A DNA stretch of 9,239 bases from positions 1-9,239 of the forward strand of contig DEIJ01000128.1 in the NCBI GenBank assembly GCA_002352365.1, written 5' to 3'. Positions within the stretch are counted from its first letter, which is position 1; every line of letters starts with the position of its first letter. Positions 1 through 6,765 of this stretch are shown here, piece after piece. The notes beneath the pieces are model-generated. The model was not told the DNA's origin and searched no databases. It worked only from the letters and a program-made list of their open reading frames with translations. The DNA is from Dehalococcoidia bacterium UBA2777 (lineage in GTDB: Bacteria > Chloroflexota > Dehalococcoidia > UBA2247 > UBA2777). Position numbers and translations under genes: made by a program.

Positions 1-1572
1 GAGGGTGACCCTGGCGCCTTTATGAACCGTTCTGTTCTGGAGGGGAATCCTCATTCAGTAATAGAGGGGATGACTATCGGAGCTTATGCTATTGGAAACG
101 TCCGTCAGGGCTATGCCTATATCCGTGCTGAATATCCCTTAGCTATTGAGACTATGAGTAATGCTATACGGCAAGCGCGCGAATATGGCTTTCTGGGAGA
201 GGATATCTTAGGCACAGGCTTCGATTTCGAAATTGATATCTTCCCCGGTGCAGGTGCCTTTGTCTGTGGAGAGGAAACTGCCCTTATGAGATCAATCGAG
301 GGGGAAAGGGGGAATCCCCGCCAAAGGCCACCATTCCCTGCCAATAAGGGACTTTTTGACAAACCTAGCACCCTCAACAATGTCGAGACGTGGTCTAATA
401 TTCCCCGCATTATCTTAAAGGGTGGGGATTGGTATAGTAGCATTGGTGCTAAAGGAAATACAGGGACAAAAACCTTTTGTTTAGTAGGCAAAATAAATAA
501 TTCTGGTATCGCTGAGGTTCCTTTAGGGACTCTGATGAAGGACTTGATCTTCGATATAGGTGGTGGATGCCCTGGAGGGAAGAAATTCAAGGCAGTGCAG
601 ATAGGAGGTCCATCAGGAGGCGTTATTCCCTATAAGCACATAGATACCCCCGTGGATTATGAATCAATTACCGGTCTTGGAGCCATCATGGGCTCAGGTG
701 GGCTCATCGTGATGGATGAGGACAATTGCATGGTGGATGTGGCCAAGTTCTACCTTGGCTTCACTCAAGACGAGTCCTGTGGTAAGTGCACGCCTTGTCG
801 AGCTGGAATCCCCAAGCTGCGGGAGATTTTGACCAGGATCAGTGAAGGTAGGGGAAGAATGGAGGACATTGACCTGCTGGCGGAATTAGGGGGGATGATT
901 GCTGAAGTATCCCTTTGCGGATTGGGGCAGACAGCACCCAATCCTGTGTTATCTACTCTGCGCCACTTCCGGGAGGAATATGAGGCTCACATCATCGACA
1001 AAAGATGTCCCACCGGAGTTTGCAAGCCGCTTGTCGCCTATCATGCTCTGGAGGATAAATGTATGGCCTGCCTTATCAACATTGCCGGCTTCGAGGCTGG
1101 TGGCTATGAGGCAATAAACCAGGCTCTTCTTGATTTCATTCCCGGTCGAGTCATACAGAAGGTTAAACCATCTGGTGGCTGTGTTGTCGACCTGGCTCGG
1201 TTTTTAATGACCTGCGCTCAGAGAGAAGGCTGTGGCGAATGTGTGCCCTGCCGAGTGGGGACAACTCAAATGCTCGGCATGTTGGAGGATATCGCCGCTG
1301 GCAATGGCACTTTGGGGATGCTTGACCTGCTTATTGAGTTAGGCGATACCATCAAGATAGCTTCGCGGTGTACCTTCGGCACCAGTGCCGCGGATCCGGT
1401 GTTAAGCCTTATTAAACACTTTCGCGACGATTTCGAGGAGCACATCATCGATAAACATTGTCCCAGCGGCATGTGCAAGCTACCTCTTAGCTATCATATG
1501 GTGTGCCCCATTCGCCCCAGCGTTGTCGCCACATTCCGTGGAGAAGCGGAACTAGCCAAAGCATTGGTTTAA
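1..1572 (+). CDS. nuoF: NuoF/HoxF/HydB-type NAD(P)H- and FMN-binding flavoprotein subunit, 5'-partial, with a duplicated C-terminal [4Fe-4S] domain
   Basis: This is the diaphorase subunit that passes electrons between NAD(P)(H), through FMN, and the iron-sulfur chain of a soluble cytoplasmic complex. The frame is open from base 1 (EGDPGAF, normally inside NuoF), so the ATG at 22 is not the start; the N-terminal FMN/NADH glycine-rich part lies outside the window. Family signs are CGEETAL (about 265), RPPFPA, the GGPSGG region of the SLBB domain (about 604-624) and the N3-type cluster ligands CGKCTPC plus SLCGLG (Cys codons 778, 787, 796, 916). The tail is unusual: two ferredoxin-like cysteines (1060, 1069), a NuoF N-terminus-like GGYEA stub (about 1099-1176), then a second N3-type domain with all four cysteines (1231, 1240, 1249, 1369). 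HydB/HndC relatives normally end in a 2x[4Fe-4S] ferredoxin domain, which is missing here. The next gene starts 12 bases after the stop. No NuoE/HoxE partner is visible. The family is clear; the choice among NuoF, HoxF and HydB is not. Confidence 0.93.
   Translation, partial: EGDPGAFMNRSVLEGNPHSVIEGMTIGAYAIGNVRQGYAYIRAEYPLAIETMSNAIRQAREYGFLGEDILGTGFDFEIDIFPGAGAFVCGEETALMRSIEGERGNPRQRPPFPANKGLFDKPSTLNNVETWSNIPRIILKGGDWYSSIGAKGNTGTKTFCLVGKINNSGIAEVPLGTLMKDLIFDIGGGCPGGKKFKAVQIGGPSGGVIPYKHIDTPVDYESITGLGAIMGSGGLIVMDEDNCMVDVAKFYLGFTQDESCGKCTPCRAGIPKLREILTRISEGRGRMEDIDLLAELGGMIAEVSLCGLGQTAPNPVLSTLRHFREEYEAHIIDKRCPTGVCKPLVAYHALEDKCMACLINIAGFEAGGYEAINQALLDFIPGRVIQKVKPSGGCVVDLARFLMTCAQREGCGECVPCRVGTTQMLGMLEDIAAGNGTLGMLDLLIELGDTIKIASRCTFGTSAADPVLSLIKHFRDDFEEHIIDKHCPSGMCKLPLSYHMVCPIRPSVVATFRGEAELAKALV
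727..1491 (+). other. Tandem duplication of the NuoF N3-type [4Fe-4S] domain inside one gene
   Basis: Two units, about 727-1038 and 1180-1491, align without gaps at an offset of exactly 453 bases (151 codons). The aligned parts include CMVDVAKF against CVVDLARF, CGKCTPCRAG against CGECVPCRVG, SLCGLG against SRCTFG, and HIIDKRCPTGVCK against HIIDKHCPSGMCK. By hand about 42 of 91 residues match from the first CGxC onward. The first-to-last cysteine spacing is 46 residues in both units. The linker holds a broken ferredoxin start (KCMAC) and a stub resembling the NuoF N-terminus, so the second unit looks like a NuoF copy that lost its flavin/NAD core. Confidence 0.88.
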
Positions 1573-1584
1573 GAGGTAATAAAT

Positions 1585-4257
1585 ATGGATACGATCAGTC
1601 TTACCATTGACGGCCTTAAGGTGGAGGCGGGAAAGGGAGCAACAATACTGGAAGTAGCACAAGGGGCGGGGATTTACATCCCAGCACTTTGCGCCGATCC
1701 TGATCTTGAGCCCTACGGAGCATGTCGCCTTTGTGTAGTTGAGATTGAGAACAAAGAGGGCTTATCCCCAGCTTGCACCACTCCTGTTGAGGAGGGTATG
1801 GTAGTATATACTGATACAGTGCCAGTTAATGACATGCGCCGCCGCCTTCTCGAGCTATTACTCTCAGACCACCCTGACAATTGTTTAACTTGTGTCAAGA
1901 ATCAGCGGTGTGAACTGCAGCGTGTTGTGGCCTATGTGGGTATCGATCGGCAACGCCTCAACAAACTGGAGAGGTCGGTTCCCAAAGATGAGAGCAACCC
2001 CTTTTTTTACCTTGATCGCAGCAAATGTATTCTCTGTGCTAAGTGTGTCCGGGTGTGCCGCGAGGTGCAAGGTGTCGGCGCGCTCGAGTTAGTTAACCAG
2101 GGTTTTTCAACTAAGGTTATTGGTAAGGACGATAAACTTATTGTCGATTCCGGCTGTGTATCTTGTGGCCAGTGTGTGGCCAAATGTCCGGTTGGCGCTT
2201 TAGTGCCTAAGGACTTTAGAGCGCCGACGCGGGAGGTCAAGACGATCTGCCCCTATTGCGGCACAGGTTGCGGGATATACCTTGGTATTCGCGGAAATGA
2301 GATTGTTGGGGTAAGTGGTGACCGAGACAGCCGAGTTAATAGAGGCAACCTCTGCGTTAAGGGTCGCTTTGGCATTGTCGAATTTGTGCATCATCCCGAT
2401 CGCTTGACCTCCCCACTGCTAAGGCGGGATGGTGTTTTCACCGAGGCAAGTTGGGATGAGGCACTAGATATAGTTTCGGGCAAGCTTTCTGATTATCGTG
2501 GGGACCAAGTTGCTGTCATTTCCTCGGCTAAGTGCACCAATGAAAGCAATTATGTTATGCAGAAGCTTGCCCGAGCCGTGTTAGGTAGCAACAATGTTGA
2601 TCACTGTGCCCGGCTGTGTCATGCTCCTACTGTAGCCGGCTTGGTGCAAAGTTTCGGCAGTGGCGCCATGACCAACCCTATTAGTGAGATTGGCGATGCT
2701 GCCTGTATTCTCGCCATTGGCACCAATACCACCGCGGATCACCCCATAATTGGCCTGGAGATAAAGAGGGCAGTGCGTAAGGGGGCCAAGCTCATCGTGG
2801 CCAACCCCCGCCAGATTGACCTCTCGGACTTCGCCGAACTTTGGCTTCGACACCGAGTTGGCACTGATGTGGCTCTACTTATGGGCATGATGCGGGTTAT
2901 TGTGGATGAGGAATTAGCCGACTGGTCGTTTATCGAGGAGCGTTGTGAGAACTTCGATGCGTTCAAAAAGTCTTTGGAAGTATTTGATTTGGATTTCGTA
3001 GAGCAGATCACTGGGGTGTCTGGGGAGCAAATAGTCGCCGCAAGCCGGATATATGCCACACATAAGCCAGCTACCATCCTCTATGCTATGGGCATTACCC
3101 AGCACTCACACGGTACTGATAATGTGCTCTCATGTGCTAATCTGGCAATGCTCACCGGCAATATTGGTAAACCATCGAGCGGGGTTAATCCTCTGCGGGG
3201 GCAGAACAACGTGCAGGGCGCTTGTGATATGGGAGCTTTGCCCGATGTTTACCCTGGCTATCAGTCTATTGCCGACCCAGCGATCGGGGGGAAATTTGGA
3301 GCTGCCTGGGACGAAGCCTTGGATCTCACCCCAGGGCTAACCCTTACTGAGATTTTTGATGCTGCATATGAAGGTAATATCAAGGCAATTTACATTGTTG
3401 GTGAAAATCCGATATTGAGCGACCCCAATGCCAAGCATGTTGAGGAGGCACTAAAGCGGCTAGATTTCCTGGTGGTTCAAGATGTCTTCTTATCCGAAAC
3501 AGCCAGGCTGGCTCATGTTGTCCTGCCAGCGACAACCTTTGCCGAAGAGGATGGCACCTTCACCAATACTGAGCGGCGGGTACAGCGAGTGTATAAGGCT
3601 ATTGAACCGGTAGGCAATTCTCGCCCTGACTGGTGGATCACCTGCCAGATTGCCCACAGGATGGGCGGCAAGGGCTTCGATTTCGATCATCCTTCCCAAA
3701 TCATGAAGGAGATTGCTCAGCTTGTTCCTAGTTATGGCGGCATCTCCTATGAGCGCTTGGAGAACGGGGGGCTAGTATGGCCTTGTCCCAGCCCAGGGCA
3801 TCCCGGGACGCCTATCCTTCATAGCGAGGCTTTCGTGCGCGGCAAGGGCAAATTTCAGCCTGTGGGGTATAAGCCCTCTGTGGAGTTACCTGATGGTGAA
3901 TATCCTTTGGTGTTGACCACCGGGCGCAGCCTGTATCATTTTCACACCGGGACTTTAACTCGAAAGGTGAAAGGGCTTAACACTTTAAGGGGTGAGGAGC
4001 TTTGTGAGATTAATCCCAAGGATGCTGAAAGACTTGGGATTGCCGATGGCAATGTGGTGCGAGTTACCTCCCGTCGTGGTGAGGTAACCGCAACAGCCAA
4101 GCTAACCGATGCTTCGCCACCAGGAGTGATCTCGATGACTTTCCACTTTGCTGAGAGCCCGATAAATGTGCTCACCAACCCTGCTTTGGATCCGGTGGCT
4201 AAAATCCCTGAGCTTAAGGCATGTGCGGTGAGAGTGGAGAAGGTGACTTCGGCCTAA
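1585..4257 (+). CDS. fdhF: Formate dehydrogenase alpha subunit (Mo/W-bis-MGD), cysteine form, with NuoG-like Fe-S N-terminus
   Basis: This is the cytoplasmic catalytic subunit interconverting formate and CO2. At 890 aa it has the layout and length of NAD(P)-linked clostridial-type FdhA. N-terminal [2Fe-2S] ligands are C36, C47, C50 and C64; a His-Cys3 [4Fe-4S] site is H96, C100, C103, C109; two ferredoxin-type clusters use C148/151/154/158 and C191/194/197/201. The molybdopterin-domain cluster is C222, C225, C229, C257, followed by K259. The active site reads DHCARLCHAPTV: C345 (TGT at 2617) fills the position of the metal-binding Sec of E. coli FdhF, followed by H346. The R538-x-Q540 motif in PLRGQNNVQGACDMG fits the FdhF active-site Arg and Gln. 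The C-terminal dinucleotide-binding domain is at about 770-885. GAGG at 1573-1576 supports the ATG at 1585. Arsenate- or nitrate-type relatives are unlikely given this match to FdhF. Mo or W cannot be told from the sequence. Confidence 0.95.
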   Translation: MDTISLTIDGLKVEAGKGATILEVAQGAGIYIPALCADPDLEPYGACRLCVVEIENKEGLSPACTTPVEEGMVVYTDTVPVNDMRRRLLELLLSDHPDNCLTCVKNQRCELQRVVAYVGIDRQRLNKLERSVPKDESNPFFYLDRSKCILCAKCVRVCREVQGVGALELVNQGFSTKVIGKDDKLIVDSGCVSCGQCVAKCPVGALVPKDFRAPTREVKTICPYCGTGCGIYLGIRGNEIVGVSGDRDSRVNRGNLCVKGRFGIVEFVHHPDRLTSPLLRRDGVFTEASWDEALDIVSGKLSDYRGDQVAVISSAKCTNESNYVMQKLARAVLGSNNVDHCARLCHAPTVAGLVQSFGSGAMTNPISEIGDAACILAIGTNTTADHPIIGLEIKRAVRKGAKLIVANPRQIDLSDFAELWLRHRVGTDVALLMGMMRVIVDEELADWSFIEERCENFDAFKKSLEVFDLDFVEQITGVSGEQIVAASRIYATHKPATILYAMGITQHSHGTDNVLSCANLAMLTGNIGKPSSGVNPLRGQNNVQGACDMGALPDVYPGYQSIADPAIGGKFGAAWDEALDLTPGLTLTEIFDAAYEGNIKAIYIVGENPILSDPNAKHVEEALKRLDFLVVQDVFLSETARLAHVVLPATTFAEEDGTFTNTERRVQRVYKAIEPVGNSRPDWWITCQIAHRMGGKGFDFDHPSQIMKEIAQLVPSYGGISYERLENGGLVWPCPSPGHPGTPILHSEAFVRGKGKFQPVGYKPSVELPDGEYPLVLTTGRSLYHFHTGTLTRKVKGLNTLRGEELCEINPKDAERLGIADGNVVRVTSRRGEVTATAKLTDASPPGVISMTFHFAESPINVLTNPALDPVAKIPELKACAVRVEKVTSA

Positions 4258-4262
4258 GATGT

Positions 4263-4267
4263 GGAGG
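4263..4267 (+). promoter_or_regulatory. Ribosome binding site choosing the ATG at 4273
   Basis: GGAGG lies five bases before the ATG at 4273. The in-frame GTG at 4261 would put this motif inside the coding region and has no ribosome binding site at a normal distance, so 4273 is the better start. It also brings the protein into exact register with the N-terminus of the formate dehydrogenase upstream. Confidence 0.75.
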
Positions 4268-4272
4268 AAGCA

Positions 4273-6186
4273 ATGAAGGAGATAACTTTAACCATCGATG
4301 GAAAATCCCTTAGCGGGAAGGAAGGAGATACTGTCCTCGAGATATGTCAGGCTAACGGCATTGATGTACCCACTCTTTGCCACCTTGACGGGCTATCTGA
4401 TGTGGGGGCCTGTCGAATGTGTGTGGTAGAAATCGAGAGAGAAAGGAGACCAATCCCTGCCTGCACCTACCCGGCAAGGGACGGATTGGTGGTGAAAACC
4501 AGTACTGAGACATTGGAGAAATATCGGCGACTGATGTTAGAGCTTATCTTTACCGAGCACAATCACTTTTGCATGTTCTGTGAGCAAAGCGGAGATTGTG
4601 AACTGCAACGGCTGGCTTACCGCTACCAGATGGATAATGTGCGCTTACCCTATACCTTCCCCTCCTTACCAGTAGATAGTATAAGCGACTACTTGGTAAT
4701 GGATCATAATCGTTGCGTTCTCTGCGGCAGATGCGTTCGAGTGTGTAGTGAGGTAGTAGCCAATCACACTCTGGACTTTGGTCGGCGGGGGTGGAAGACA
4801 ATAATCTCCGCTGATTTGGAGCAGCCGCTGGGAGAATCATCCTGCATCTCCTGTGGAGCTTGTATGCAGGCATGCCCCACCGGGGCTATATTCGGCAAGC
4901 TCAGCGCGTATAAAGGTAAGGAAAGCGAGTGCCAGGCAACTAGGACTGTTTGCCCTAGCTGCAGCATTGGCTGTGAACTTGAGGTTTTCACCAGGGACAA
5001 TAACCTGGTAAAGATCCAAGGGGCCAAGTTCACCGAGCTACGGGGGCAATTGTGCCAGGAAGGTCGCTTTAAATTGCTTGCGGAGAACCGTCCTAGAATC
5101 ATCACTCCTTTAGTCCGAGATGGGCAGGGGGACTTGACAGAGCATACCTTGTCCCAAACACTAGATATAGTAGCTGAGAATGTGAGACGGAGGAAAGGAA
5201 ACTTCGCTGGGCTGGTTTCCGCTAAGTGCCCCAATGAGTCCATCTCCTATTTTTGCAAGTTCATGCACGAAGTTATTGGTAGTAATTGGGTTGATACCTT
5301 AGACGGAGAGAGTTATCGGGTTATTTCAACAGGGATTGAGAACTTTAAGGATGGAGCAAGGGGATTGGATATCGAGTGTTCACTGGAGGAGACCCTCGAA
5401 GCAGACTGCATCCTGGTAGTGGGGACAGACCTGGTGGAAACCCATCCCGTTGCTGGCTCTTTTATCCGCAAGGCAGCTCAGGGAGGGGCAAAGTTAGTTG
5501 TGGTAGACTCAGTAAGGAATGCTTTTGCCCCATGGGCTGATCTGTGGTTAAAGCCTGAGAGAGGAATGGAGGGGGCATTGATTAAAGGGTTAGCAACCAC
5601 CATAAGTAAAGGGGGGACAGAGACGCTAGCAGCAACCACCGGAGTAGGCCCAGAGGAGTTACAGCAGATAGTAGCTATATATGGCAAAGCCCAGCGCGCC
5701 GTTATCGTCTACGGTAATGGAATTTTGGAGCACAAAGACACCAGTGTGATCACCGCCATCCTTAACCTTGCTGCCTCAGTGGGCAGTTATGTGGGGGATA
5801 AATTGAGAGTTATCTCACTTAAGCCCCGGGCAAATAGCCGCGGGGCTTGGGAAACAGGTGCCGCCAGCAAACAGAGGTTTTCCTTGGCAGGGATGAAGGG
5901 GGTATATGTTCTCCTTGGCGATGATGTTATGGAAGATGAAAAGCAACTTAGTGAACTTAAAGGGGTAGATTTTCTGGTGGTACAAACGAGTTACTACTCC
6001 CCACTCACCTCGATGGCTCATGTGGTTATCCCGTCGCCTATCTGGGCAGAAAGGGAAGGCACATATGTGAGCCTGGATGGGCGGAGACAACAGGCACAAC
6101 GAGTGCTTTCAGCCAAAAAAGGTTTAAAATCGGATGAGGAGATATTGAGGGAGCTATCTTTTAAGCTAGGGCGTAAGTTAAGTTGA
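4273..6186 (+). CDS. NuoG/HoxU-like iron-sulfur subunit with a truncated, non-catalytic molybdopterin-oxidoreductase domain
   Basis: This is probably the electron-wiring subunit between the flavoprotein, the formate dehydrogenase and the hydrogenase. From the ATG at 4273 it is 637 aa. Fe-S ligands repeat those of the upstream formate dehydrogenase at identical residue numbers: C36/47/50/64, H96/C100/103/109, C148/151/154/158 and C191/194/197/201, then C227, C230, C234 and C261 for the molybdopterin-domain cluster. The fold continues (SAKCPNES, VVGTDLVETHP), but where the dehydrogenase has its catalytic Cys-His this protein reads VDTLDGESYRVI, and it stops before the C-terminal dinucleotide-binding domain. 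Catalysis on a pterin is therefore unlikely, as in NuoG of complex I. HoxU proper is about 240 aa, so this is longer than a classical HoxU. It starts 15 bases after the formate dehydrogenase gene. The family is sure; the exact wiring role is inferred. Confidence 0.9.
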   Translation: MKEITLTIDGKSLSGKEGDTVLEICQANGIDVPTLCHLDGLSDVGACRMCVVEIERERRPIPACTYPARDGLVVKTSTETLEKYRRLMLELIFTEHNHFCMFCEQSGDCELQRLAYRYQMDNVRLPYTFPSLPVDSISDYLVMDHNRCVLCGRCVRVCSEVVANHTLDFGRRGWKTIISADLEQPLGESSCISCGACMQACPTGAIFGKLSAYKGKESECQATRTVCPSCSIGCELEVFTRDNNLVKIQGAKFTELRGQLCQEGRFKLLAENRPRIITPLVRDGQGDLTEHTLSQTLDIVAENVRRRKGNFAGLVSAKCPNESISYFCKFMHEVIGSNWVDTLDGESYRVISTGIENFKDGARGLDIECSLEETLEADCILVVGTDLVETHPVAGSFIRKAAQGGAKLVVVDSVRNAFAPWADLWLKPERGMEGALIKGLATTISKGGTETLAATTGVGPEELQQIVAIYGKAQRAVIVYGNGILEHKDTSVITAILNLAASVGSYVGDKLRVISLKPRANSRGAWETGAASKQRFSLAGMKGVYVLLGDDVMEDEKQLSELKGVDFLVVQTSYYSPLTSMAHVVIPSPIWAEREGTYVSLDGRRQQAQRVLSAKKGLKSDEEILRELSFKLGRKLS

Positions 6187-6189
6187 CTT

Positions 6190-6195
6190 AGGAGG
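6190..6195 (+). promoter_or_regulatory. Ribosome binding site for the hydrogenase small subunit
   Basis: AGGAGG sits three bases before the ATG at 6199 and six before the ATG at 6202. The spacing favours the second ATG; the difference is a single methionine. Confidence 0.65.
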
Positions 6196-6201
6196 CCAAT
6201 G

Positions 6202-6738
6202 ATGGCAAAAGTTAAAGTGGCAACTTGTTGGTTAGATTGCTGCTCGGGGTGTCACATGTCCTTTCTGGATATAGACGAGGCGATTATTGACATAGCCAAG
6301 CAAGTAGAATTCACTGCCTCCCCAATAACTGATATCAAAGAGTTCACCCCCGTTGATGTGGGGATTATTGAAGGAGCAGTGAGCAACGTCCATGATGAAG
6401 AAGTGGCAAAAAATATGCGTGCCAACTGCAAGATACTTATGGTGTGGGGAGATTGTGCTTGCTTTGGTGGGATATGTGCTATGCGCAACCTCTTCAGTAA
6501 AGAAGATGTCCTGCGCCGATATTACATTGAGACTGAGAGCACTATAAAAGGGAAGATTCCTTCTTCAGAGGATATCCCGGCGCTTTTGGATCAGGTTAAG
6601 CCGGTAAACCAGGTAGTTAAGGTTGATTGCTATGTCCCCGGATGCCCGCCTACCTCTAAGGCTATTCTATATGCCTTGACTGAACTTCTCCAAGGGAGAA
6701 TTCCGGTATTACCCAGTGAGATGATGCGCTTTGATTAG
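6202..6738 (+). CDS. hoxY: [NiFe] hydrogenase small subunit, HoxY type (group 3-like)
   Basis: This subunit carries electrons between the [NiFe] site in the large subunit and the diaphorase part. It is only about 178 aa, with no Tat signal and no room for medial and distal clusters, as in cytoplasmic HoxY/MvhG-like small subunits that bind only the proximal [4Fe-4S] cluster. Counting from the ATG at 6199, likely ligands are C15 and C18 (CCSGC near the N-terminus), C86 in GDCACFGG, and C149 in VPGCPP. Extra cysteines (C10, C14, C88, C93, C144) are also present. It follows the NuoG-like gene after a short gap and is followed 27 bases later by the large subunit, the usual HoxY-HoxH order. Assignment to group 3d rather than 3c rests mainly on the NuoF- and NuoG-like neighbours. 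Confidence 0.92.
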   Translation: MAKVKVATCWLDCCSGCHMSFLDIDEAIIDIAKQVEFTASPITDIKEFTPVDVGIIEGAVSNVHDEEVAKNMRANCKILMVWGDCACFGGICAMRNLFSKEDVLRRYYIETESTIKGKIPSSEDIPALLDQVKPVNQVVKVDCYVPGCPPTSKAILYALTELLQGRIPVLPSEMMRFD

Positions 6739-6765
6739 GTTTGGGAAAATTATGGAGGTCTTAAG

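Noticed and set aside
22..24. ATG at 22 as the start of the flavoprotein gene
   Set aside because: The frame is open to base 1 and the residues before it (EGDPGAF) are conserved NuoF sequence, so the gene begins outside the window.
4764..5243. Long - strand open frame (159 codons) opposite the NuoG-like gene
   Set aside because: It lies wholly inside a well-supported + strand gene, has no recognisable motif, and is explained as a shadow frame. The same applies to the other long antisense frames under the operon (for example 117-590 and 2739-3077).
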